Position numbers and translations under genes: made by a program. The notes below the pieces were generated by a model. That model saw nothing but the letters and a program-made list of their open reading frames with translations, was not told the DNA's origin and searched no databases. Positions 1-5,616 of a stretch of 17,579 bases of DNA are shown one piece after another. The stretch is taken from positions 1 through 17,579 of the forward strand of contig DAOVXI010000013.1 in NCBI GenBank assembly GCA_030636245.1, given 5' to 3'. This DNA is from Deltaproteobacteria bacterium. GTDB lineage: Bacteria > Desulfobacterota > GWC2-55-46 > DRQE01. Numbering within the stretch: position 1 is the first letter of the stretch; every line of letters begins with the position of its first letter.

Positions 1-81
1 AACCACTTCTTCTGCAGGTTTATCTTCAACCACTTCTTCTGCAGGTTTATCTTCAACCACTTCTTCTGCAGGTTTATCTTC
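1..81 (-). repeat. 27-bp tandem repeat, three perfect copies, coding
   Basis: Copies lie at 1-27, 28-54 and 55-81 and are identical base for base. Each encodes EDKPAEEVV on the minus strand. The lack of synonymous differences suggests recent expansion by slippage or unequal exchange. The array touches the window edge, so the true copy number is unknown. Confidence 0.9.
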
Positions 82-117
82 TTGAGCTTTTTCCTCTTTT
101 TTATTTTTCTTGCTCAT
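1..117 (-). CDS. N-terminus of a charged EDKPAEEVV-repeat protein (partial)
   Basis: This is the first 39 codons of a minus-strand gene that runs off the left edge. It starts with ATG at 117. The protein opens with a basic stretch (MSKKNKKEEKAQ) and then has three identical copies of the nine-residue unit EDKPAEEVV. The reading frame is open through the edge and the repeats hold frame, which supports real coding. Nothing in it points to a catalytic domain, and there is no signal peptide or membrane segment in the visible part. It may be a disordered linker in front of a domain lying outside the window. It lies downstream of the GTPase gene on the same strand, after an oligo-T tract. No clear Shine-Dalgarno sequence precedes it. 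Function unknown. Confidence 0.6.
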   Translation of the reverse strand, partial: MSKKNKKEEKAQEDKPAEEVVEDKPAEEVVEDKPAEEVV

Positions 118-123
118 ACTATC

Positions 124-135
124 ACTTAGCTAAGT
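124..135. other. 12-bp perfect palindrome
   Basis: The sequence ACTTAGCTAAGT equals its own reverse complement. It lies seven bases upstream of the start codon of the repeat-protein gene, next to the oligo-T tract. A zero-loop palindrome at this place could be a dimeric regulator's site. It could also be chance in AT-rich DNA. Confidence 0.4.
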
Positions 136-156
136 AAAAAAAAATGTAAAAAAAAA
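136..156 (-). terminator. Oligo-T terminator behind the small GTPase gene
   Basis: Read on the minus strand, two runs of nine T separated by ACA follow the GTPase stop codon by about 30 bases. There is no GC-rich hairpin. Archaeal RNA polymerase is known to stop at such oligo-T tracts without a hairpin. This fits the view that the left block is archaeal. No transcript data are available. Confidence 0.5.
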
Positions 157-182
157 CCTTTCTCTATTAGCTTGAAATCAAA

Positions 183-196
183 GGTGACTAGTCACC
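183..196. other. 14-bp perfect palindrome over the GTPase stop codon
   Basis: GGTGACTAGTCACC is its own reverse complement and contains the TAG stop (188-190 read on the minus strand) in its centre. With no loop it cannot fold into a normal RNA hairpin, so a protein-binding or restriction-type site is more likely than a terminator. Chance is possible. Confidence 0.4.
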
Positions 197-829
197 ATAA
201 ATTTCTCTTTTTATCGTTTCAAAAATCCCATCAATAACATTATACATGTCCTCAGATTCATCAATGGCTGAGATAGCCTCCCAGTAATGACCACTCTTAG
301 GATATCTTTCTTTAAGATGGTTCCATGCATTCTGATATTGGTCACGTAACAATTGATCAGCTTTTCCTTTGCTGTTACCAAGTAAATCTATTTTATTAAC
401 GACTAAGAAAAAGATAGCTTTCTCTTTTCTAGCTTTCCTTTCAGCTTTTACAACATCATCATCAAGTGTCATTAAGAAGTAATTTGAAACTTGTGTGAGA
501 GCATCAATCTGAATTTTCGCATCCTGAGTAGGATCTATAATGAATATAATTCCATGTGTTTTATAGTCTACTAAAGCCTTCTTCCAGTATGGCCACAAAC
601 TCATATCTCCTGGACAGTCAACTGCTAATACCTTATAGCTACGATATTTCTCAAGACTAAATGCGGATTTGTATGATTGACTCTTCAGTCGAATTGTTTT
701 TTCATGAACCTCTATGTTGGTTGTAGGGCTAACATCTTCGACAGATTCCCCTTTAAGTCTTTTAATCAAAGTAGTTTTTCCCACTCCAGTATTTCCCATT
801 ATTGTTATTGATAAATCTCTTGACAACAT
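188..829 (-). CDS. Small Ras/Arf-like GTPase, Asgard-type
   Basis: A single-domain GTPase of 213 residues. Counting from the ATG at 829, the P-loop GNTGVGKT is at 12-19, candidate switch-I threonines at 37-38, the G3 motif DCPGD at 71-75, the G4 motif NKID at 145-148 and a G5-like ISA at 186-188. The usual glutamine after the G3 glycine is replaced by aspartate, so intrinsic GTP hydrolysis may differ. No C-terminal cysteine box, signal peptide or membrane helix is seen. A TTG two codons upstream (835) is the alternative start; neither has a good Shine-Dalgarno sequence. Expanded small GTPase families are typical of Asgard archaea, but some bacteria also carry them, so the lineage is inferred. 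The cellular target is unknown. Confidence 0.8.
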   Translation of the reverse strand: MLSRDLSITIMGNTGVGKTTLIKRLKGESVEDVSPTTNIEVHEKTIRLKSQSYKSAFSLEKYRSYKVLAVDCPGDMSLWPYWKKALVDYKTHGIIFIIDPTQDAKIQIDALTQVSNYFLMTLDDDVVKAERKARKEKAIFFLVVNKIDLLGNSKGKADQLLRDQYQNAWNHLKERYPKSGHYWEAISAIDESEDMYNVIDGIFETIKREIYGD

Positions 830-1128
830 TTTCAACAGATAGAAATATTTCTTTTTAACTCTTTAATATTTCTCTAATTCTAGTATCATTTTCACCAATA
901 TTCTTAAAATAATTAGAATCGAGAACGAAAATTATGAGAATATTTGCATTGAACAAATTGGAATACTATCAATTGTGACAATAATTTTTATCTCAAAACA
1001 ACAAAAAGGATACGTGATTTTCATTAAAGATTTCATTTTTAGACAAAAATGGCAAGTTGTTATTTGTTTGCACAGTGGAAAAAAAGTAAGTTCCGACATA
1101 AAATCTCATCATATTAAGATGTCATTCC

Positions 1129-1137
1129 TTTATATAT
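1129..1137 (+). promoter_or_regulatory. Candidate archaeal TATA box (distal)
   Basis: TTTATATAT is close to the archaeal TATA consensus. Transcription from it would start near 1160, leaving a leader of about 130 bases before korD that contains the hairpin at 1164-1184. It is a sequence match only, in AT-rich DNA where such matches are common. Confidence 0.35.
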
Positions 1138-1163
1138 GAGGACTGCAGAATAAAGAATAGCAA

Positions 1164-1184
1164 AAAGGCCCACAAGTGGTCTTT
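1164..1184 (+). other. Small hairpin in the korD upstream region
   Basis: AAAGGCC at 1164-1170 pairs with GGTCTTT at 1178-1184 (six Watson-Crick pairs and one G-U) around a seven-base loop. No T-run follows, so it is not a classical intrinsic terminator. If the distal TATA box is used, it would lie almost at the 5' end of the transcript. Confidence 0.3.
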
Positions 1185-1224
1185 ACTCAATTAAAAGCGG
1201 AAAATCGTGTCCTTTTAACAACAC

Positions 1225-1232
1225 TTATAAGA
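1225..1232 (+). promoter_or_regulatory. Candidate archaeal TATA box (proximal) for korD-korA
   Basis: CTTATAAG lies about 26 bases upstream of a presumed start point near 1257, which would give a leader of about 30 bases before the ATG at 1288. The spacing is sensible for an archaeal promoter. A clear BRE was not identified. Confidence 0.35.
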
Positions 1233-1287
1233 GTCGAATATTCGTTCCCTCAAACTGAAATTAATTAATGGTTTGCGGGATTCATTG

Positions 1288-1608
1288 ATGAACTATAGTT
1301 TTGATCGGAAAAAGAAAAAAGCAGAATGGCCTGCTTTCGTAGATATTACAGAATGGAAAATAATTACACCAGAGATTCACATTATTTCTTCAAGATGCAA
1401 AGAATGTAGGTGGTGTATAGAATTTTGTCCAGAAGAGATACTGGAATTATCCGATGAAATCAACGAGAAGGGATATCATCCACCTAAACTTATTGAAGGA
1501 AAAACATTCGAGAACTGTGCTGAATGTCATTTCTGTGAACTAATATGTCCTGAATTCGCTATTTTTGTCAAAAAACCTGTAGAAGAGGAGGAAATGGAAG
1601 TTGAGTGA
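1288..1608 (+). CDS. korD: 2-oxoacid:ferredoxin oxidoreductase delta subunit (two 4Fe-4S ferredoxin)
   Basis: A 106-residue ferredoxin-like subunit that passes electrons from the catalytic subunits of a 2-oxoacid oxidoreductase to soluble ferredoxin. Counting from ATG 1288, two CxxCxxCxxxCP cluster motifs are visible: Cys 37, 40, 43, 47 and Cys 77, 80, 83, 87. Both clusters look complete. The N-terminus is basic and the C-terminus is a run of glutamates. In-frame TTG codons at 1273 and 1285 are alternative starts; ATG 1288 is preferred for lack of a ribosome site at any of them. The stop overlaps the start of the alpha subunit gene by eight bases, as expected for a korDAB-type operon. Codon use is AT-rich, like the first part of korA. 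The name korD rests on its neighbour; porD or vorD would look similar. Confidence 0.8.
   Translation: MNYSFDRKKKKAEWPAFVDITEWKIITPEIHIISSRCKECRWCIEFCPEEILELSDEINEKGYHPPKLIEGKTFENCAECHFCELICPEFAIFVKKPVEEEEMEVE
1585..1590 (+). promoter_or_regulatory. Shine-Dalgarno site that decides the TTG start of korA
   Basis: AGGAGG lies inside the end of korD, ten bases before TTG at 1601. The next in-frame ATG at 1628 has no comparable site. This supports the TTG start and translational coupling with korD. Confidence 0.6.
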
Positions 1609-2845
1609 TAAAAAAGAAAATACGCCAATGGTTAATACTGGTGAATATTTCACTAGTGGAAATTTAGCAGTAGCTGAAGGATCACTTGCTGCTGGATGTA
1701 AATTTTTTGGTGGTTATCCCATAACACCAAGCTCTGAAGTTGCAGAACATATGTCCATTAAATTACCCCAAACAAATGGACATTTTGTTCAATTTGAAGA
1801 TGAAATTGCTTCAATAGCTTCAATTTTGGGCGCAAGTTGGGGTGGTTGGAAATCGATGACTGCTACTTCTGGACCAGGATATTCCTTAATGTTGGAAAAC
1901 ATTGGTTTAGGAATTATGACAGAAACTCCTTGCATTATCGTTAATGTTCAACGTGGTGGACCATCTACTGGATTACCAACATTAGTAGGTCAACAGGATA
2001 TTCAACAAGCAAGATGGGGAAGTCATGGAGATTATGAAATTATAGCACTATCACCAAATAGTGTACAAGAATGCTTTGATCTTGCCATTACCGCATTTAA
2101 TCTTGCAGAAGAGTACCGAGTTCCTGTAACTATACTAATGGATGAAACAATAGGCCACATGAGTGAAAAACTCATTATTCCAGAAGAAGATAAAATTAAA
2201 ATTGTCAACAGGAAGAAACCAACTGACGAAGCTGATGGTCATCTACCTTACAAAGCAGGAGAAGACTTGATACCTCCTATGGCAGTTGCGGGTGAGGGGT
2301 ATAATGTGATGACAACAGGGTTAACACATGATGAAAGAGGATATCCAGCTCTCGAAGCTGACGCACAAAAAGTTCTTCTTACAAGACTTCTGGATAAAAT
2401 TAGAAAGAATAAAGATAAAATAATAATGCTTGAAGAGTATATGCTTGATGACGCTGAAGTTGCGATCGTTGTTCTAAGCTCGGCCGCAGGCACTGCCAAG
2501 GCCGCTGTTGATAAGCTCAGAGCGGAGGGTAAAAAAGTCGGGGTGCTTCGCCCAAGGCTCTTCAGACCATTCCCGCATAAAGAGATAGCCGAGGCCTTGC
2601 AGGATGTGAAGGCGGTGTGCGTGCTCGACAGGGCGGACTCGATGAACGATTTTGGCGGACCTCTCTTTAGCGAGACTCGTTCAGCTCTTTATGATCTGGA
2701 AAAGACCCCAAAGGTTTTTGGAAGGATATTTGGTCTTGGCGGCAGGGACTTTAAGGTCCCGGACGCAGAAGATGTCTTCACCGAGCTATTTAAGGTCTTA
2801 AAGACAGGCAAGATAGAGAAACTTAACGGATATATAACGATATAA
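1601..2845 (+). CDS. Hybrid 2-oxoacid:ferredoxin oxidoreductase alpha subunit (KorA N-part, PorA C-part)
   Basis: An open frame of 414 residues that appears to combine two proteins. Residues 1 to about 285 match the 2-oxoglutarate-type KorA alpha subunit: GYPITPSSE at 38-46, then SGPGYSL and QRGGPSTGLP segments and the EEYMLDDAE segment that leads into the last domain. From about residue 288 the features are those of PorA, the pyruvate enzyme: SAAGT at 294-298, an RPFP segment and GLGGRD at 378-383. Codon use switches at the same place, from GGA/GCA/CCA-type AT-rich codons to GCC/GGC/AAG/CTC. Enzymes of this class oxidise a 2-oxoacid with thiamine diphosphate and CoA to acyl-CoA, CO2 and reduced ferredoxin. 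The frame is intact, so a product is possible, but I infer a sequence chimera rather than a natural gene. Neither parental gene is complete here. Confidence 0.75.
   Translation: MSDKKENTPMVNTGEYFTSGNLAVAEGSLAAGCKFFGGYPITPSSEVAEHMSIKLPQTNGHFVQFEDEIASIASILGASWGGWKSMTATSGPGYSLMLENIGLGIMTETPCIIVNVQRGGPSTGLPTLVGQQDIQQARWGSHGDYEIIALSPNSVQECFDLAITAFNLAEEYRVPVTILMDETIGHMSEKLIIPEEDKIKIVNRKKPTDEADGHLPYKAGEDLIPPMAVAGEGYNVMTTGLTHDERGYPALEADAQKVLLTRLLDKIRKNKDKIIMLEEYMLDDAEVAIVVLSSAAGTAKAAVDKLRAEGKKVGVLRPRLFRPFPHKEIAEALQDVKAVCVLDRADSMNDFGGPLFSETRSALYDLEKTPKVFGRIFGLGGRDFKVPDAEDVFTELFKVLKTGKIEKLNGYITI
2447..2473. other. Probable chimera junction inside korA/porA
   Basis: Composition, codon use and protein family all change within this stretch, which encodes residues DDAEVAIVV (283-291). 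This segment is similar in KorA and PorA, both of which tend to have a D-A-E-(I/V) strand just before the last domain. A short identical stretch shared by two templates would allow an assembly misjoin or a template switch. The exact breakpoint cannot be set without the parental sequences. Confidence 0.7.
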
Positions 2846-2863
2846 GGATAAAGGAAAAATAAA

Positions 2864-3802
2864 ATGGCGACATTAAAACAACTTGCAGAAAAAGAGGAAC
2901 TATTTACCGGAGGACACAGGCTCTGTGCCGGTTGTGGCATTCCGCAGATAATCAGGCTTATTCTAAGAAGCGTAGGAGAGAACTGTTCTGTCGTAGGAAC
3001 CACGGCAACGGGATGTCTCGAGGTCGGAACATCTATCTATCCCTATAGCTCCTGGCGTATCCCGTGGATACATTCGGCCTTTGAGAACGCTTCAGCTACC
3101 ATGACAGGTATAGAGGCGGCATACAACGCGCTTAAGAGAAAAGGCAAGATAGCCAAGGACAAAGAGATAAAGTTCCTTGCCATGGGCGGTGACGGCGGCA
3201 CATATGACATCGGTTTTCAGGCCCTCTCCGGAGCGCTTGAGAGGGGCCAGGACTTTGTCTACCTTTGTTATGACAACGGAGCCTACATGAATACAGGCAT
3301 ACAGCGCTCAAGTGCCACGCCATTTGGCAGTGCCACTACAACTTCTCCCGCGGGTAGCGCCATTCCCGGCAAGACCCAGTGGAGAAAAGACTTAACGAGG
3401 ATCGTTGCAGCGCATAACATTCCTTATGCCGCGCAGGCTTCAGCCCACAACTGGAAGGACCTTCAGCGTAAGGCCGAGCGTGCTTTTGCGGTAAAGGGCC
3501 CGGCATTCTTGAATGTGGTAAGCCCGTGTCCTCTTGGCTGGTACTCAAAGCCGGAGTTGAGCATGGAAACGGCAAAGCTTGCCGTGGAGACATGCTACTG
3601 GCCTATCTATGAGATAGACGAGGGTGTGCTCAAGGTTAACTACAAGCCCAAGGAGAAAAAGCCCATAGAGGAATGGCTTAAGCTTCAGGGACGTTTCAAA
3701 CATCTCTTTAAAGAAGAAAACAAGGGGCTCTTAAAGGAATTCCAGGATCGTATAGATCTCGAGTGGGCAAGGCTCCTTGATCTGGACGGTAAACATATAT
3801 AA
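2864..3802 (+). CDS. porB: Pyruvate:ferredoxin oxidoreductase beta subunit
   Basis: The 312-residue thiamine-diphosphate-binding subunit of a pyruvate-type 2-oxoacid:ferredoxin oxidoreductase. GHRLCAGCG near the start supplies Cys21 and Cys24, with further cysteines at 51 and 222 that probably bind the proximal 4Fe-4S cluster. The diphosphate/Mg site is GDGG at 109-112, completed by the YDNGAYMNTG segment around Asn138. The family assignment (PorB rather than KorB) rests on this pattern and on the PorA-like end of the preceding gene. An AAAGGA ribosome site lies at 2850-2855. The gene is 18 bases after the alpha gene. Base composition is that of the bacterial block. No gamma subunit follows, so the rest of the complex is either upstream of the junction in the true genome or elsewhere. 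Confidence 0.88.
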   Translation: MATLKQLAEKEELFTGGHRLCAGCGIPQIIRLILRSVGENCSVVGTTATGCLEVGTSIYPYSSWRIPWIHSAFENASATMTGIEAAYNALKRKGKIAKDKEIKFLAMGGDGGTYDIGFQALSGALERGQDFVYLCYDNGAYMNTGIQRSSATPFGSATTTSPAGSAIPGKTQWRKDLTRIVAAHNIPYAAQASAHNWKDLQRKAERAFAVKGPAFLNVVSPCPLGWYSKPELSMETAKLAVETCYWPIYEIDEGVLKVNYKPKEKKPIEEWLKLQGRFKHLFKEENKGLLKEFQDRIDLEWARLLDLDGKHI

Positions 3803-3848
3803 CTATTGTAATTTGTAAGGTTAACTGTTATGATTATCGTGTTTTTTG

Positions 3849-3870
3849 GGTAGGAGTTATCTTAACTACC
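3849..3870 (+). terminator. Weak hairpin downstream of porB
   Basis: GGTAG at 3849-3853 pairs with CTACC at 3866-3870; a further TTA/TAA pairing inside leaves a three-base bulge. No T-run follows directly; a T-rich stretch comes about 20 bases later. It may mark the end of the por transcript, but it is weak. Confidence 0.25.
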
Positions 3871-3908
3871 TGTTGTTAGATAGTTATTTTTGATATTCAT
3901 TTTTTTTT

Positions 3909-3931
3909 GGGCGGCAGCGAGAGGGCCGCTT
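3909..3931 (+). other. GC hairpin just upstream of the roadblock gene
   Basis: GCGGC at 3911-3915 pairs with GCCGC at 3925-3929 around a nine-base loop, with two flanking G-U pairs possible. It follows a long T-run and ends eight bases before the AGGAGG site, so it would lie in the leader of the next gene. It could protect the 5' end or affect translation. It lacks the trailing T-run of a terminator. Confidence 0.35.
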
Positions 3932-3938
3932 AAAATAA

Positions 3939-3944
3939 AGGAGG
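3939..3944 (+). promoter_or_regulatory. Consensus Shine-Dalgarno site
   Basis: A full AGGAGG seven bases before ATG 3952. This is one of the two strongest ribosome sites in the bacterial block (the other precedes rpoD), which suggests the roadblock protein is made in quantity. Confidence 0.75.
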
Positions 3945-3951
3945 ATCCACC

Positions 3952-4434
3952 ATGTCACAAGCCTCATTGGTAATGTTCGAAGAAGAGTCAGTGGAGATAA
4001 CCGAGATTATCACCAGACTCGTCAAGGAAGCAAATGCCAAGAGCGCCTATCTGGTCGACAAGGACGGACAGCTTATCAGTTCGGCCGGAGAGACTCAGGA
4101 TATTGACTCAACGTCACTTGCCTCGCTTACCGCGGGTAACATCGCGGCGACAGGCGGACTTGCGAAGTTGATCGGTGAGCAGGAGTTTTCCATTCTTTTC
4201 CATGAGGGTGAGAAGGATAATATCCATATCTCAATCGTGGGTCACAGGGTAATTCTCGTCATTATTTTCGATGAGAGAAGCTCACTCGGGTTGGTTCGTC
4301 TCAGAGTTAGAAAAGCCGGTGAAGAGTTGGGTAAGACCATCCAGAAGATCCTTGCCAGGATGGACAGCGCAGACTCTAAGGAAAACCTGCTTGAAGAGAT
4401 CACCGATGACGACATTGAGGGACTCTTTAGTTAA
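3952..4434 (+). CDS. Roadblock/LC7-domain protein, MglB-like partner of MglA
   Basis: A 160-residue protein with one Roadblock/LC7 domain at about residues 15-125: a long first helix, the strand AYLVDKDGQLISSAG, a Ser/Thr/Ala-rich central helix (SLASLTAGNIAATGG), and later strands around HISIVGHRVILVIIF. Such proteins dimerise and act as GTPase-activating or scaffold partners of MglA-type GTPases. The next gene is an MglA, 53 bases downstream, which supports that role. The C-terminus beyond the domain is acidic and probably disordered. It has its own strong ribosome site and a 149-base leader. The sequence does not prove GAP activity; roadblock proteins without it exist. Confidence 0.82.
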   Translation: MSQASLVMFEEESVEITEIITRLVKEANAKSAYLVDKDGQLISSAGETQDIDSTSLASLTAGNIAATGGLAKLIGEQEFSILFHEGEKDNIHISIVGHRVILVIIFDERSSLGLVRLRVRKAGEELGKTIQKILARMDSADSKENLLEEITDDDIEGLFS

Positions 4435-4487
4435 TCCTAAGTTTTACTGTAAATTATTTAAAATTATTTTAAGTTAAGGGATAAGAT

Positions 4488-5075
4488 ATGTCTTTTATAA
4501 ATTATTCAGCCAGAGAGATCAACTGTAAGATCGTTTACTATGGTCCGGGGCTATGTGGCAAGACGACAAACTTAAATATAGTCTATAAAAAGACCAGGCC
4601 TGAGAGCAAGGGTAAGATGATCAGCCTCGCGACAGAGACCGAGCGGACGCTTTTCTTTGACTTTCTTCCTCTCTCACTTGGTGATATAAAAGGTTTTAAA
4701 ACACGTTTTCATCTCTATACGGTTCCCGGTCAGATATTCTATGACGCATCAAGAAAACTTATACTCAAGGGTGTCGACGGCATTGTCTTTGTAGCGGACA
4801 GTCAGGTTGAGCGTATGGACGCCAACATGGAAAGTCTGGATAACATGAAGCTGAACCTTGAGGAGCACGGATACACACTTGATAAGCTCCCATATGTCAT
4901 ACAGTTCAATAAGCGTGACCTTGATGATGTGGTCCCGGTCGATGAGATGAGAACTGTTCTCAACCCCGGCGGAGTGCCGCAGTTCGAGGCGAGTGCCGCG
5001 TCGGGTGAAGGTGTATTTGAAACATTGAAGGCTGTTGTAAAGTTGGTTCTTGCCGAGCTTAAAAAGGGCGCTTAA
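4488..5075 (+). CDS. mglA: MglA-family polarity GTPase
   Basis: A 195-residue bacterial small GTPase of the MglA family, which sets cell polarity and controls motility machinery in groups such as myxobacteria. The P-loop GPGLCGKT is at 19-26 and TVPGQ at 78-82, with the threonine at the usual DxxG aspartate position that marks this family. G4 is NKRD at 141-144. Arg53 and Gln82, positions known to matter for hydrolysis in characterised MglA proteins, are present, as is Gly21. Length is normal. The roadblock gene just upstream is the likely regulator, so both are probably one transcript. An AAGGGA ribosome site precedes the start. Whether this organism glides or uses type IV pili cannot be told from the window. 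Confidence 0.92.
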   Translation: MSFINYSAREINCKIVYYGPGLCGKTTNLNIVYKKTRPESKGKMISLATETERTLFFDFLPLSLGDIKGFKTRFHLYTVPGQIFYDASRKLILKGVDGIVFVADSQVERMDANMESLDNMKLNLEEHGYTLDKLPYVIQFNKRDLDDVVPVDEMRTVLNPGGVPQFEASAASGEGVFETLKAVVKLVLAELKKGA

Positions 5076-5150
5076 CCTCTTAAGAGCTATAGCGTAGCAT
5101 CTCGTTCCATCTGCAACTCACTTCTAATACAACTAAGGAAAATCAATACT

Positions 5151-5600
5151 ATGAATGTAAGGGAAGATTTGACAAAACAGATCGCCACGGCGATGAAGGC
5201 CAAGGACAAGGTCAGGCTTGCGGTTCTTCGTATGCTTCTCTCAAGTGTGAAGTATAAGGAAATTGAGCAGAAGAGCGACCTTTCCGATGAGGAGTTTCTC
5301 CAACTCATCTCGACCACGGTCAAGCAGAGAAAAGATTCGATAGAGCAGTACAAAACCGGCGGAAGAAAAGACCTTGTGGAGAAGGAAGAGGCCGAACTCG
5401 AGGTCGTAATGGAGTTCCTTCCCGAGCAACTAAGCGAGGATGAGGTTCGAGCCATAGTGGAAGACGCGGTAAAAAGCACTGGTGCCGCAAGCCCTAAAGA
5501 GATGGGTAAAGTTATGGGTGCCATCATGCCCAAGGTCAAGGGCAAGGCCGACGGGAAACTTATTCAGGACCTCGTAAAAAAGGCCCTTGGCGCCGAATAA
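5151..5600 (+). CDS. yqeY: GatB/YqeY-domain protein
   Basis: A complete 149-residue member of the YqeY family, which resembles the C-terminal tRNA-contacting domain of the amidotransferase subunit GatB. Visible family features are the helical start (RLAVLRMLLSSVKYKEIE), the VKQRKDSIEQYKTGGR segment, the EFLPEQLSEDE loop and the glycine/lysine-rich end (GKVMGAIMPKVKGKADG). The molecular role of free YqeY proteins is not settled; RNA or tRNA binding is the usual proposal. In many bacteria yqeY sits near dnaG and rpoD, as here, with nif3 and mutS2 in between. The start at ATG 5151 has an AAGG ribosome site 12 bases upstream. The NIF3-like gene follows after 16 bases. Confidence 0.9.
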   Translation: MNVREDLTKQIATAMKAKDKVRLAVLRMLLSSVKYKEIEQKSDLSDEEFLQLISTTVKQRKDSIEQYKTGGRKDLVEKEEAELEVVMEFLPEQLSEDEVRAIVEDAVKSTGAASPKEMGKVMGAIMPKVKGKADGKLIQDLVKKALGAE

Positions 5601-5616
5601 TCTATAAGGAATTAGA

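Larger units (their letters stand above)
836..1272. other. Non-coding region between divergent GTPase and korD genes
   Basis: About 440 bases of strongly AT-rich DNA with no convincing gene. It separates the minus-strand GTPase from the plus-strand korD, so it should hold promoters for both. Two TATA-like sites and a small hairpin on the plus strand are listed separately. No tRNA-like or repeat structure was recognised. Confidence 0.6.

Noticed and set aside
1..81. CRISPR-like array at the left edge
   Set aside because: Units are contiguous with no spacers, and the 27-bp period holds a coding frame (EDKPAEEVV).
1601..2845. The hybrid alpha subunit as a new natural enzyme class
   Set aside because: Composition, family and apparent organism all change at one point, which fits a sequencing or assembly chimera better than evolution; kept only as a finding to test.
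3873..3899. Promoter TTGTTA with TATTCA upstream of the roadblock gene
   Set aside because: The spacer is only 15 bases and the -10 match is poor in a T-rich stretch.
4271..4477. Second plus-strand frame over the end of the roadblock gene
   Set aside because: It is a frame-shifted reading of the roadblock gene with no family features; the roadblock frame is intact.
5087..5545. Long minus-strand frame opposite yqeY
   Set aside because: It is antisense to a complete, well-recognised yqeY, is serine/leucine-rich in the manner of shadow frames and has no recognisable domain.
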